DNA of 64,000 nucleotides, from assembly GCA_037349315.1 (NCBI GenBank), contig JBAIAC010000131.1, forward strand, positions 1,054,001 through 1,118,000, read 5' to 3'. The notes below the pieces were generated by a model. The model worked only from the letters and a program-made list of their open reading frames with translations, did not search any database and was not told the DNA's origin. The stretch comes from Chelydra serpentina. Its lineage: Eukaryota; Chordata; Testudines; Chelydridae. This document shows, one piece after another, positions 51,425 through 62,413 of this stretch (its first letter is position 1; every line of letters starts with the position of its first letter). A program made the translations under genes and the position numbers.

Positions 51425-51849
51425 CTACTGACCCACCTTGGAATTTGTGCCTTAGAGCTGAAAGCTCAGGGCCAGCCTTAGGCAGGGGGGAACAGGGCGA
51501 AAGCCTGAGGTGCCATTACCAATGGGGCACGTCTGGAGCAGGTATGCACCTCCCTCTGCTGGTGTTTGCAGCCCTGCCTTGGAGCCGCCCCTGGCCAGCT
51601 GCTCCCAGGAGCAGTCAGTAAGCAATTGTTTGTTGTCTACATAGATGAGTTTGCCGGACTGAAGGTTGAGCAGATCATGCCACATCAGGTTTGTTTGTCA
51701 CTGTGCTGCCTAGATCCTACAGGAGTTCCCATGAAGGGGCTGCAGTTATACCAGTTTGTGCTGTGATCCTGTTGGCCTCATGAGCCAACCAGGTTTGGGA
51801 CTAGTTGGTGCTTGGGGCCATTCTCCCCTATGAATTATTGCTGATCCTA
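51425..51849. other. Unassigned intergenic DNA
   Basis: A short stretch at 51608-51680 ends in CATCAG|GTTTGT and is open on both strands, but neither reading is convincing as an exon. No repeat was recognised. Confidence 0.35.
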
Positions 51850-52749
51850 ATGTAACCCTTCTGCCAGTCAGAGTCGGCAGCAACAAGGGCCGGGTTCTGT
51901 ATCTAGGGGTTCCATTCCAATAACACAATGCAAAACCGGCTTGAGCCCCCACCCAGTGACCTGGGACAAATATATATCACCCTCCCTGGGCACCTCTCGC
52001 AAGCACAGAGTCTGAGTGTAGAAAAACCTTTTAATGACAGAGAGAAACAATGCGGACTTTTGTTGGGGAAACACCACATCTAGGATTTGTAATCCAAACT
52101 GTGAGCAACGACCCACCCCAGCAAATTGGCCATGTCCTTTCCCTTTGGTTCTTGAGTCCAGCAACCCCAAAAATCACCCAAAGTCCCAAAAGTCCAAACC
52201 CAGAGTTCAAAAGTTCATCTGCAGAGTGTTACACACCCCCAAGTCTGGGTATAAATGGGGAGGGGAGAGGTAAGGGGCACCTTACGTGGCTCAAAGCTGA
52301 CTGCCCCATCCCTTCGTGGGGCTTCGCTCTGCTCCGCCAGCCATCCCACGAGTCACTCCACTCAGCCATCCCGCAAGCCGCTCCACCAGCCGCTCAGCAA
52401 TATATCTTCCAGCTCCCCCCCTACCTAACACAGTGCTCAGTGATTTCAGCTTTTTAGTGATTTCAGCTTGTAGTTAGGGGGAGCCTTTATGCTCATTTGC
52501 ACACTTAGCCCAGAGTGATTCTAACTCAGCAGCCTATGATTAGACTTCTAAGGAACTTAAAATTAGCTCTGATATTTCACAGCAGAGAGAGAGAAGGAGG
52601 TGCAATTGACATTTAGGACCCTCATAAGAAGCCCATGCCACCAGAGACAAATACCTATCCCCAGCCTCTCTCAATTCACTGGGTTTTGGAATCCATGTCC
52701 CTCGCCTAGCAAGTGCTGCTTAGCTAATGGTGAGACCCTTCATCATAAC
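51850..52749 (-). repeat. Probable solo LTR (family C), limits uncertain
   Basis: It starts TGTAACCCTTCTGCCAGTCA and may end at CATCATAACA near 52749. The sequence has LTR-like low complexity and a TATAAATGG on plus near 52250. I recognise the TGTAACCCTTCTGCCAGTCA start as a common reptile repeat end. No clear target duplication was found, so boundaries and class are tentative. Confidence 0.45.
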
Positions 52750-53477
52750 AAAAGCCCACTGTCCTTGATTCACATAATCAGGGTAACAACACTTTATTCT
52801 TCTTGCCCCAATAACAGAGAAACTGGGGCTCCCACAGCAGCCAAAATGACCATTTGGACAAGCAGTCCATCATGCTTTGCAGGGTGGGTGTGTCCATGCA
52901 AACAAGATTAGCCCCTGACATTCCTGACATCCCTTTCCACAACTCACCAACAGATGTCAGGGTAGAGCTCATCCTGACTCTGCTTACACTAATGACCCAG
53001 CACAGTGCGATGGGGCGCTGTGCTGCAGGGGATGTTGAGGGGAAAGGGACCTTGGCGATTCAGCATGCTGCCTTCAATGGCATGCTCATCACATTCATAA
53101 ACTTAAGCACACGCATAAATGTTTGCAGGCCTTAGTTTCCTTAGAAGCCTTTTGGGAAGGATTTTGCCTAAAGCTTTTTGAAATGCTAAATAAGTGATAT
53201 CGACAATTCTCCTTTATTCACTCTTTGGCTGAGATGCTCAGGGAATTCTAACAGGTAAGAAAGGTGCAATTTCCCTTTACAGAAGCCAGGCCAGCTTATC
53301 CCTGTCATATCTTGTTCATGACTAATTTCCTTGCTCTGATTATGTTTCAAACCTAAGGGACATTACTTTAATCCACACATGTTGAGTGTGGGAACAAGAC
53401 ACATTCCCCATAGATACAGTAAGGGGGCAAAGCCTGCTGCTAATTAACCTCACCCTGTCATTGGCTGTCCCTTGCAG
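52750..53477. other. Unassigned intergenic or intronic DNA
   Basis: No gene or named repeat was found. It immediately precedes an exon-like segment and ends in a good 3' splice site (GCTGTCCCTTGCAG), so it may be intron. Confidence 0.4.
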
Positions 53478-53679
53478 GAGCAGAAACAGCTCACCTACTT
53501 CATCTGCCATGAGAATGCAGAGATCACTGCAAAAAATTTCCAGAAGACAGTGCAATTTGGTGCTGTCCGGAGACCTTACATTAATTTCCAGATGCAAATT
53601 CTCAATAGCATCTTCCTTCTCTGCCTCTTCCACAACACCAATTGGCCTGAGAGCATCAACTTCATGACCTCTCTCACAG
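53478..53679 (+). CDS. Exon-like segment of an unidentified gene (67 codons)
   Basis: The acceptor TGTCCCTTGCAG and donor CACAG|GTAGAG flank a 202 bp stretch with no stop in phase. The peptide starts EQKQLTYFICHENAEITAKN, continues FQKTVQFGAVRRPYINFQMQ, has a hydrophobic run SIFLLCLF, and ends NWPESINFMTSLT. Its balanced composition, unlike the surrounding repeats, looks like conserved protein. I do not recognise the family. Other exons were not found in the flanks. It could be one exon of a large gene extending beyond the repeats, or an exonic fossil. Confidence 0.5.
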
Positions 53680-53924
53680 GTAGAGTGAGTGACACCCTCT
53701 CCCTCTGAGCTGCCTCACAGTGCTGCCCTTGTCTGGTTCTCCCCACCATGATTTTGGTACCTGGCCAGTTTCTTGTTACACGCTTGTTGGCTTGCTCTGT
53801 GCTTTCCTATTCCGGAGAGTCCGATGATGTTCCCAGTACAAAATGGGGTGCTCGGCTGGCTTTTGCACAGTGCTATTAATGATTTATGGCCAGAGGGGAA
53901 TGAGTTTGGCACCACTGTTGTTTA

Positions 53925-54055
53925 AAATGTTGTTGTAGCTGTGTTGGTCCCAGCATATGAGAAACACAAGGTGGGTGAAGTAATATTTTTTGTTGGACCA
54001 GCTTCTGATGGGGAAAGAGACAAGCTTTTGAGCTCCATAGAGCCAAAGGTATTAC
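53925..54055. repeat. Dispersed repeat (TTGTTGTAGCTGTGTTGGTC family)
   Basis: It contains TTGTTGTAGCTGTGTTGGTC, AAGGTGGGTGAAGTAAT, TTGTTGGACCAGCTTCTGAT and GACAAGCTTTTGAGCTCC. It is the same family as 27715-27830. I recognise it as a widespread amniote repeat, name not certain. Confidence 0.6.
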
Positions 54056-54079
54056 CTCACCTGCTTTATCTTTGTCACC

Positions 54080-54235
54080 ACTGACAGAGGTCCAGGATGG
54101 AATTGGTCCTTAGTGGTGAAAGGCTTCGTATCCCATTCACTGACTCTCTTTGAGGTAGGCAGTGTTCCCTGACCCTAATTGGAGCTGGTCCCTAGAGGTG
54201 AAAGGCCCCATGTGCCATTCTCCAACTCCCTTAGA
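54080..54235. repeat. Repeat (AGGTGAAAGGCCC family)
   Basis: Two units with GGTCCTTAGTGGTGAAAGGC and GGTCCCTAGAGGTGAAAGGC match the block at 26866-27115. Confidence 0.55.
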
Positions 54236-54501
54236 ATCATAGAATCATAGAATCTCAGGGTTGGGAGGGACCTCAGGAGGTCATCTAGTCCAACCCCAAC
54301 TAGATCATCCCAGCCAGGGCTTTGTCAAGCCTGACCTTAAAAACCTCTAAGGAAGGAGATTCCACCACCTCCCTAGGTAACCCATTCCAGTGCTTCACCA
54401 CCCTACTAGTGAAAAAGTTTTTCCTAATATCCAACCTAAACCTCCCCCTCTGCAACTTGAGACCATTACTCCTTGTTCTGTCATCTTCTACCACTGAGAA
54501 C
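54236..54501 (-). mobile_element. CR1 3' fragment
   Basis: It has the CR1 tail with a small deletion in the 3' UTR (CCAACCCC joined to AACTAGATC) and the RT end ([20 protein letters not shown]). It is truncated at TACCACTGAGAACC. Confidence 0.9.
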
Positions 54502-55613
54502 CACTTCTCCAGATACACGTTAAAAAATGAAGGACCACACAGTTCTCTACATCCCTATTGAAGCCCTGACCATGAAGCCTGAAGTGGTAGACAGTAAAGG
54601 ACAAAGCACTGGTTCAGAGACTGGAAAGTGAGTAACTCCCCAGCCTGGCTCTCTGGGGACCATAACACTGCATGGCCTGGGAGAGGGGAGCAATAACAGG
54701 ATCAGTATAGTGGGAAAGGGGCTGGTCGGGGAGATAAACTTTACAGAGGAGCTGGTGAGAAAAGCAGTGCGCAGAGTCTAAGTGAATTAACCTCCAGCAG
54801 CATATGAGCTGCATCTATCATTCCCAATCTCTGAGAGGCTTGTCGGGGCCTGAGGAGCACATAGGACCCTTTGCAGGGTTATTGGTTTCACTTTATATAT
54901 TCTTCAAGGAGCTGGAAGCCACCGGGCAGTAAAAACTTTAAGCAGAGGCGAGACCAGTTGGAGTGGCTTAGTGGTGGGACTCTGCATTCCCCAGAACCTG
55001 CCCTAGGCACCAGGGGACACACTCGCTGCACTGTCCTCAGGTGCCTATCCGGGGAATCAGGGCATAAAATGGGCCTTGATTTTATGACCTTGGAGGATGT
55101 GAGGAGAGTGCCCTGGTTTGTCAGGGGTCAGTCCAGGCACTGCCATGTGGGAGAGGCAGGTTCAGACTGGGAGGGGAAAGTGCTCTGTTTATTCATGACC
55201 TGTGTGGTTAAAATAACTTTTCTGGTATTGATTTGTGGCAAAGGGATGCTTGACCAGTCCCCAGCCAGAACGGTGTGTGGGGAGGGGTTAGTAAAGCTAG
55301 AAAAATTGGGGAGCACTCGAAAAAGATCACCCAAAGAGAGCAGAAGACAGGCCATCAAATGCCTTTGATTTCCAACAGCGTTCCACCTTTTGAGTGAGCA
55401 GTAGGTGCACACCAACCGCCCAGTCCTCCGAGCATCCCTCAGGTTTGCTACTCTTAAAGGAATCGCTCACACCAGCCTGTTAGATTCAACATAGGATCTC
55501 CAAGGGGGCTTCATGCACACTACTTAGATATGTTTATAGTGAAAGCAAGAATAAGTTTATGATCAAAGAACAGAGATGCAAATGAGAGAAAGTAAGAATA
55601 CTGGAAACAAATG
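54502..55613. other. Unassigned intergenic DNA
   Basis: A 165-codon plus frame (54871-55368) has no domain I recognise. The last part, with CAGCCTGTTAGATTCAACAT and AGAACAGAGATGCAAATGAGA, may be LTR-derived. Nothing firm was found. Confidence 0.35.
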
Positions 55614-55955
55614 GTTCTTCTTCAAGAATCGATTGATTCTTATCGATTCTCATATAAATTCCAATTAGGTGTGCGTGCACTGCGTGCACGGCCGTTGGAT
55701 AATTTTTACCCTAGCAACACCCGGTGGGTCAGCTGCGAAGCCCCCTGGAGTGGCGCCTTCATGGCACTCAATATATACCCCAACCGACCCAGCCCCCCTC
55801 AGTTCCTTCTTACCACCCGTGACGGTCGTTGGAAATGTGGAGTCCTGCTGCTCTCCACTCTCCCTAGCGTATACCTCATAGTTTAGTTAATAGTTATTAG
55901 TGTTAGTGGGGTTGGGGTTTTTTTCCCCCTCCTGCCCGATTTTTCTCTTGGGCTC

Positions 55956-57550
55956 ATGCCCAAAGCTCCGAGATTTAAGACCTGCGGCTCCTGCTGTAAG
56001 CCCATGCCAACGGGCGACCCCCATGACTCTTGCCTGAAGTGTCTGGGTGAGTCTCATCAAGCGGAGAAGTACAGGATCTGCAAAGGGTTTTGTCCCCGGA
56101 CTAAGAAGGAGCGGGACTTTCGTTTAAAACAGCTCCTTGTGGCAGCAGCTCTTCCGATCTCTGCCTCCTGCAGCGTGCCAAGATCCGGCACCCCGGCGGT
56201 AGTGTTAGGATTCTAACTGAGACCCACAGCACCAACACTCCCTGGCATCACAACTGACATCATCAGCCTGGCACCGCTCCCATTCTCCTGGCCAGAAGCA
56301 GCACCGGAAGCTGGAGAAGGCTGGCCCACCTCCACAGACACCAGCCTCCCTGGAACTGCCTGGGGAGCGTCTAGGGCCACAGCCTATGGCTTCAGCACTG
56401 TTGACTCCGGCCCCAAGGGGAGAGTCATTGAGTCCGGTGCACGTGGTTGAGGTCCAGTTGCCATCCACCCCGGATACCTTTGCGGCTGCAAGGGATCTTA
56501 TTACTATGACAGCATTGGTGTCCCCTCAGCCTCATGCCAAGGCCTGAGTGCCTTGGCATGAGGCTGTACGGTGCCGGTGCCTGTACGTGCAGTACCGTTC
56601 CAGGGCAATCTGGCCCTAATCCACCCGTCAGCACCATCAGTCAAGCCGTGGCACCGATCCCATTCTCAGCACCTTTCCCACTCCAGACGCCGCTCGCAGT
56701 CCTGGCACCACTCTCCTTTGTGGTGCCGGTTGTACTCATGGTACCATTCCGACTCCCGGCACCAGTCCCGGTCGCGGCACCGCTCTGCCTGCCGGTTGCC
56801 ATCGAGGAGCAGATCCCAGACCCTCGTTGACGTGACTCGGCGCAGACCCACTCGGCACCACCGTGGCCTTCATGTTCCGATTCTCGTTCTTCGGGATCAG
56901 AGGCAGGGTCGCGTTTCTCGGAACGCCACCATTTGGATCAGACACTGAGAGTCAGGGGCTGGGCATTGGCAGGCGCAGGAGCAGGGTCCCATTCAAGGGG
57001 CCACTCAGTGGCCGTTCTGGATGTCCTGAGCGTACCACCAGGCCCAGGGTGCTCCTTCTGGGGCTTCTCGATCAGCCCCATCTGAGCCACGAGTGCCAGT
57101 CGGACCGCCCCAGGAGGCATGGAGACCGTGGTGGCTTCTCTCCCTGCTTCAGGTCCTCCTCCAACACCGGTTCCTGGTCCGGGCACTGAGGCCGCTGGCA
57201 AAGGACAGCTGGGCCCAGCTCTGCAAGAGGCCCTAGATGACCCTCTTCCTCCTGTGGTCTCATCCTCCTCCTCACCCGACGAGGTGGCGGCAGGCACTGC
57301 AGTCTCAGGTCCCCCTCCGATAGACCTCCATGCCCAGCAGGAACTCCTGAGCAGGGTGGCGCGGAATATGAACCTGCAAGCTGAGGAGGTGGTAGAGGTG
57401 GAGGACCCCGTGGTGGATATTCTATCCATGGAAGCTCCATCAAGGGTGGCCCTACCCCTTATTCAGACCATCCAAACCACCGCCAGAACAATCTGGGCGA
57501 TCGAGGAGGTTCCAAGAGAGCTAAGGGGCAGAGGGTTTTACTCCCTGTCA
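55956..57550 (+). pseudogene. Decayed DIRS gag fused to start of RT
   Basis: The N-terminal cysteine motif is kept (TCGSCCKPMPTGDPHDSC, CLGESHQAEKYRICKGF). It is followed by frame breaks near 56210 and 56520, a shortened Arg/Ser-like region at 56571-56948, and the acidic C-terminal block (SSSSPDEVAAG, DLHAQQELLSRVARNMNLQA) at 57119-57520. There the frame passes directly into the RT sequence EEVPRELRGRGFYS. Confidence 0.8.
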
Positions 57551-58118
57551 CGGAGTGTGGGGGAGTCCGGCCCTGCACCCCTCTTCCTCGGATTCACTGG
57601 GAATCTCAGCCAGTCAGTAGAACAGAAGGTTTATTAGAGATGCCAGGAACACAATCCAACCAGAGCTTGTCAGTACATCCAGGACCCCTCAGTCGGGCCC
57701 TTCTGGGGGGCAGGGAGCTTAGACCCCAGCCTGGGGCTCCCTGCATTTCACCCCACAGCTCCAAACGGGGGCAGGGAGGCCAGACCCTGTCTGCCTCTCC
57801 TCCTCCTCTCCAGCCAGCTCCAAACTCAAACTCTCCAGCCCCTCCTCCCCCTTTCTCCTTCCCGGGCCAGGAGGTCACCTGATCCCTTTGTTCCAACACC
57901 TTCATCTCTCACCTTTGCAGGGGAGGGGCCGGGCCATCTGTTGCCAGGAGACAGGGCCATTCTCTGTGTCCAGGCCTCTGCCCACCCCTGCCTTCTAGGG
58001 CTTTGTAACAATCATGCACCGTTGTCCCACCACCTAGATACTCAAGCACTGCATAGGGAAAACCGAGGCACCCACACAGTACTCAGGGAAACCTTAACAA
58101 CAGTCCTAGTTCGTCACA
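57546..58118 (-). mobile_element. Solo LTR (family A) in the decayed DIRS RT
   Basis: This 573 bp element runs from TGTCACGGAGTGTGGGG to CCTAGTTCGTCACA and is the reverse-oriented partner of 18057-18619. AATAAA is on the minus strand near 57632. The flanks CTCCC and CTCCT give a 4-5 bp target duplication, and DIRS RT codons continue on both sides. Confidence 0.87.
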
Positions 58119-58720
58119 CTCCTGATATTTTATAATCCCCAAGGCAAAGGGTGGGCTTCAGCCCATTCTGGACCTACATGGACTCAACAAGTTCATGGTC
58201 AAGTTGAAGTGCCGCATGGTCTCCTTGGGCACCATTATACCTTCCCTGGATCCTGGAGACTGGTACGCCGCCCTCAACACGAAGGATGTGTATTTCCACA
58301 TAGTGATTTATCTGGCACACAGACGCTTCCTCCACTTTGTGGTCAACCGCGAACACTATCAGTTCATGCCCCTTCCCTTTGGTCTCTCTATGGCCCCCCG
58401 AGCGTTCACCAAATGTATGGCAGTCGTAGCGGCCTTCCTTCATCAACGGCAGGTGCAGTCAATGACTTACCTCAATGACTGGCTTATCCGGGGGCGCACC
58501 AGAGAACAGGTGGTGTCCTACCTCCGCTTGGTCACGGACATGTTTAGTTGGTTAGGCCTCCTTCTCAACGTGGCAAAGTCAACACTAGAACCGACCCAGA
58601 GAATAGAATTCATCAGGGCGGTTCTGGACTCTGTGCAGGCACGAGCCCTCCTGCCGGATGCTCGTTTCCAGGCTATAGTGGGCCTCGTCTGGAGCCTTTA
58701 GAGTTTCCCAACCTCATCGG
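58119..58720 (+). pseudogene. Decayed DIRS reverse transcriptase
   Basis: This is the RT core after the LTR: QPILDLHGLNKFMVKLKCRM, YAALNTKDVYFHIVIY, LPFGLSMAPRAFTKCM and MTYLNDWLIRG. Both catalytic positions are changed compared with the intact copy (D to N in the ALDMKD block, and YLDD to YLND). It ends in a stop at 58699-58701. Confidence 0.88.
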
Positions 58721-58805
58721 CAAGAAGTTGCTTGAGTCTTCTCAGCCACATGGTTTCCTGTGTTCCCCTAGAGGTAGATGGGAGAAAGGTCAATGGAAGC
58801 TGAGG
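58721..58805. other. Short unassigned junction
   Basis: About 85 bp between the DIRS remnant and a family A LTR fragment. The DIRS match fades here, and nothing else is recognisable. Confidence 0.3.
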
Positions 58806-58960
58806 TGTTGATGGGGGACTGTTCTTAATGTTTTCTCTGAATATTGTGTGAGTGCCTCAGTTTCCCCTATGCATTTCTTAAGTGTCTAGGTGGTGGGATA
58901 AGGGTGTGTGATTGTTGCAGAGCTGGAGAGGGCCAGTGTGATGGGGAAGGGATGGGGTGG
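58806..58960 (+). repeat. Partial LTR related to family A
   Basis: GGACTGTTCTTAATGTTTTC, TGTGTGAGTGCCTCAGTTTCC, CCTATGCATTTCTTAAG and TCTAGGTGGTGGGATAAGG match the 5' part of the LTR at 18057-18160. The match ends where a minisatellite begins. The start is truncated. Confidence 0.65.
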
Positions 58961-58974
58961 GGAGGGGAGCCAGG

Positions 58975-59105
58975 AAAGGGGGGCGCGGGGCCGATGCTCT
59001 ACGGCGTCGTAGCCGGGCACAGGCGGAGTGGGGCCGACGGTCTGTGGTGTCGGAGCTGGGCACGGAGGGGGCGGGTCCAACGCTCTGCGGCGTCAGAGCC
59101 TAGTA
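58975..59105. repeat. Hairpin minisatellite, left part
   Basis: Two to three units share GGGGCCGATGCTCTACGGCG, TCGTAGCCGGGCAC and GGGGCCGACGGTCTG, the same array as 60199-61020. The array is interrupted by the LTR at 59112. Confidence 0.75.
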
Positions 59106-59111
59106 ATGGTG

Positions 59112-60198
59112 TGTAACGATGCTGGTTCTGCTGGGACCCCACTGAGAGTGTCAATTCAGGACAAATTGCTTCAAGCAGGGCAGTTATAGCCCAAGGCTGG
59201 GGGATTTTCCACCTCTAAGGCAAACCAAACCAGCCAGACAGAGAGGACTTTGGTTTTACCCCACTGGCTAACCACAAGTCACACAAGCAATTCCCTAGAC
59301 ACTCCAGTTTCCTAGTATCACCACCAGTGCCACTCGTTATGGGGACAAATGGTTATGAAAACCAATACCCCAGTAAAAGAAAAAAAGGTTCTCCTAATCC
59401 CAAAGGACCAAGCCCCAGACTCAGGTCAATATACAAATCAGATCTTACCCACAAATCACACTGTTGCCAATCCTTTAGAATCTAAAATCTAAAAGTTTAT
59501 TTATAAAAAGAAAAAGATAGAGATGAGAGCTAGAATTGGTTAAAAGGAATCAATTACATACAGTAATGGTAAAGTTCTTGGTTCAGGCTAGCAGCAGTGA
59601 TGGAATAAACTGCAGGTTCAAATCAAGTCTCTGGAGTACATCCACAGCTGGGATGGGTCATCAGTCCTTTGTTCAGAGCTTCAGTTTGTAGCACAGTCCC
59701 TCCAGAGGTAAGAAGAAGGATTGAAGACAAGATGGAGGAGCTGCTGCAGCTTTTTATAGTCTCTTGCCACATGGTCTCTGCTTTCTTTGTACCAAAGATA
59801 AGCTGTCCATCATGTGGCATGGAAAAACCTCAGAGTTCTGTCCATAGGCAGGTCCCTGCATACCTTGCTGAGTCACAAGGTGTATCTGCCTTCTCTCAGT
59901 GTCAATTGTATAGCTTGTGGTCCTTAATGCGCCATCAAGCAGGCTAGGCAGAGCTGACACCAACTTGTCTGGATGTCACTCAGAAGCATAGCACAAGTTT
60001 GAAATACAGACAGAAATAGAGCCAATACTTATAACTTTAAATACATGCATCATGCATCCAGATAGCATAATCATAACCAGCAAACCATAACCTCATATAT
60101 ATCTTATTTGACCCCATTTATATAAGATTTGGTGCCACTACAGGACTTTGGTTGCAACAATAATCTATACGGTCCCAGATTATGTCAATAACGTCACA
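59112..60198 (-). mobile_element. Solo LTR (family D) within the minisatellite
   Basis: This 1.09 kb element has TGTAACGATGC on the left and AATAACGTCACA on the right (TG...CA). On the minus strand it starts TGTGACGTTATTGACATAAT and has AATAAA near 59490. The flanks GGTG and GGGG are only similar, so a target duplication is not proven. The same minisatellite lies on both sides, which supports insertion. Confidence 0.7.
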
Positions 60199-61020
60199 GG
60201 GGGGCGTGGGACCGATGCTCTGTGGCATAGGAGCCACAAAAGGGGGGCACGGGGCCGATGCAGGAATGATCCAGAAACAGGAGTTGGACATGGGAAAGGG
60301 GAGTGTGGGGCCGACGCTCTGTGGCATTGAAGCTTGGAAAGGGGGGCGGGGGTCTGAAGCTCTGCGGCGTCAGAGCAAGGAAAGGGGTGAGGGGCTGACG
60401 CTTTGCAACTTCGGAGCTGGGCACGGCGGGGGGGACAATGATATGCAGCATCGGAGCAGGGAAAGAGGGGTGTGAGGCCGATGCTCTGCAGCATCGGAGC
60501 TGGGCACGGGGTGGGGGGGGACAATGATATGCGGCATTGGAGCAGGGAAAGAGGGGCGTGAGGCTGATGCTCTGCAGCATCGGAGCTGGGCACGGGAGGC
60601 GTGGGGCCGACACTCTGCGGTGTCGAAGCTTGGAAAGGGGTGTGTGAGTCCAACGCTCTGTGGCAATGGAGCAGGGAAAGGTGCACAGGGCCGATGCTCT
60701 GCAGCGTCAGAGCTGGGCACGGGGTGCAGGGCCGATGCACTGCGGCATTGGAACAAGGCCCCGGGGGTGCAGGGCCGACGCTCTGCGGCGTTGGAGCCGG
60801 AGCCGGCGGGCAGGGGCCGATGCTCTGTGGCGTCGGAGCCTGGGGCGTGGGGCCGACGCTCGGTGGCGTCGGAGCCCGGCACGGGTGGGCGAGGGGCCGA
60901 TGCTCTGCGGCGTTGGACCCTGGAAAGGGGAGCATGGGGCAGACGCTCTGCAGTGTCGGAGCCAGACACGGAGGGCGTGGGGCTGATGCTTTGCGGCATC
61001 GAAGCTTGGAAAGGGGGGCA
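60199..61020. repeat. Hairpin-containing minisatellite, main array
   Basis: About 14 units of 50-65 bp follow the pattern GGGGCCGACGCTCTGCGGCG, TCGGAGCTGGGCACGG and GGGGCGT. In most units CCGACGC and GCGTCGG form a 7 bp stem with a TCTGCG loop. Long open frames cross the array on both strands, which reflects stop-poor units and not a gene. The array ends exactly at the gypsy LTR. Confidence 0.88.
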
Positions 61021-61853
61021 TGTTATGGACTCACAGGTCATGCCCACTCTTGGCCCCATGGGGGGTGCCCCTTTCAGTGAGACAGCCCTTTTCCCGGGGG
61101 TCCACTCTCTCTCGGGGTTAAGCCCCTCTACCTCTCTGAGCCTCAGCACGCCTGTCTCTCGCCATGGGCCCCCTCAGGGAGTCCACTCGCTCTGGACCCC
61201 TGGGCCTCCACCCCTGAAGGGGATGATGCCAACCCTGTTCTCTAGACCAGAGTGACTCTCAGCCAGCGTAAAACAGGAGGATTTATTAAGCATTGAACAC
61301 AGCACAGTCTCAGGACCTTCAGGCCGGGCCTCCCTCAGCACAGCACATCCAAGGCTCCCCTGCATCCAGGTGGGCTCTGCCTGCTCCCTCTCTCCAGCCC
61401 AGAGACCCCCTGCTGCTCCACTGGGCAGCTGATATCACCGGCCCCAATCCCCGCCTCTGTCCATTGTCTTCTTTCCAGGTAAACAGCCCCGTAAACAGGG
61501 TCGCCTGGGCCTCTTCTCGTCTCTGGCCCTCTCTAGCTGGAACTGGTTGGTTAGATCCCCGGAGGTCCTCTCTTCACAGCCCATTGTTCTCCCACTGACC
61601 AGAACCGACTGCGACTCCTGAACTGGGCCACCAGGTCACCTGTCGCCGGGTTCTCCATTCTCCACGCCAGTGGCTGGGGTCCCCAGTCACCTCGCTGGTC
61701 CTCTGAAACAACAAACTCCCTCTCCCATCACCTCTTTAAACCCGTAACACCCAGGGAAACTGAGTCCCACCCCCTCTGCATGCAAATCCTAGGAAACCAA
61801 GAAAAAACCCCATAGGAAACAAGGAAAACAGGAAACTCCCCCACTCTGTCACA
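61021..61853 (-). repeat. Ty3/gypsy LTR
   Basis: This 833 bp LTR runs from TGTTATGGACTCACAGG to CCCACTCTGTCACA. On the minus strand AATAAA is near 61281. The adjoining GGGGGAGAGA (minus) is a polypurine tract, so this is the 3' LTR. A partial copy of the same LTR lies at 1744-2091. Confidence 0.85.
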
Positions 61854-62067
61854 TCTCTCCCCCATTCAAGTCTGAACAGAGCAGGGTCACTTAGCCAGTG
61901 ACCTGGGAAAGTTCAGGGCCCCCCGCTCCGTGATAACAAAACCGCTATGACATCGGCACTCCCCCTCACCTGGACCATGTCATAACCCTGAAGGAGAAGG
62001 CTCCATCTCAGCAGCTTGGCATTAGCCCCTTTCATCTGGTGCAGCACGTCAGGGGTGAATGGTACAC

Positions 62068-62377
62068 CAGGGGTCTCAAACACGCGGCCCGCGGAGTTAT
62101 TTCCTGCGGCCCGCCATAGGCATCAACTTCACTGGCAGCCAAGCTCCAAACATTACTGAGTGTTTATATTTTATTAAACCTCCTCTTTGCATTACAGTTT
62201 AAAAAAAAAATTTAATACATTGCCTTTTAATAGAATACTATATTACTCTTCATTTTTTTTTTTCATTTTTGACTATACTTTTGTATCATTGTATGAAAAG
62301 GTTTCAGTGATGCGGCCCTTGGGCCAATTTACTAGCTTTCATGTGGCCCTCATGGTGATTTGAGTTTGAGATTCCTG
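62068..62377. mobile_element. hAT MITE in the gypsy RNase H
   Basis: This 310 bp element begins CAGGGGTCTCAAAC and ends GTTTGAGATTCCTG-like (AGTTTGAGATTCCTG). The flanks TGGTACAC and GTGTACAC match at 6 of 8. It contains CGGCCCG motifs near one end and CGGCCCTTGGGCC near the other. Non-coding. Confidence 0.85.
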
Positions 62378-62413
62378 GTGTACACAGTGAAGCACTACCC
62401 AAATAGATACAGC

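Larger units (their letters stand above)
55614..58720 (+). mobile_element. Decayed DIRS element, internally deleted
   Basis: The left repeat (GTTCTTCTTCAAG..., TTTTTACCCTAGCAACACC, GCCCCCTGGAGTGGCGCC) and gag start are diverged from the element at 32420. Gag is frameshifted. A deletion of about 1 kb joins gag directly to RT in frame near 57500. A solo LTR (57546-58118) splits the RT. The right half, with the recombinase and right repeat, is missing. It is a dead copy of the same or a sister family. Confidence 0.85.

Noticed and set aside
51608..51680. Possible small exon ending CATCAG|GTTTGT
   Set aside because: Open on both strands with plausible peptides each way, weak acceptor, and no partner exon; not enough to call.
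54871..55368. 165-codon plus-strand frame
   Set aside because: No recognisable domain, no splice or start context, and unremarkable composition.
60180..61255. Several long overlapping open frames (100-260 codons) on both strands
   Set aside because: They follow the minisatellite units; the translations are repeats without any domain, and opposite strands are equally open.
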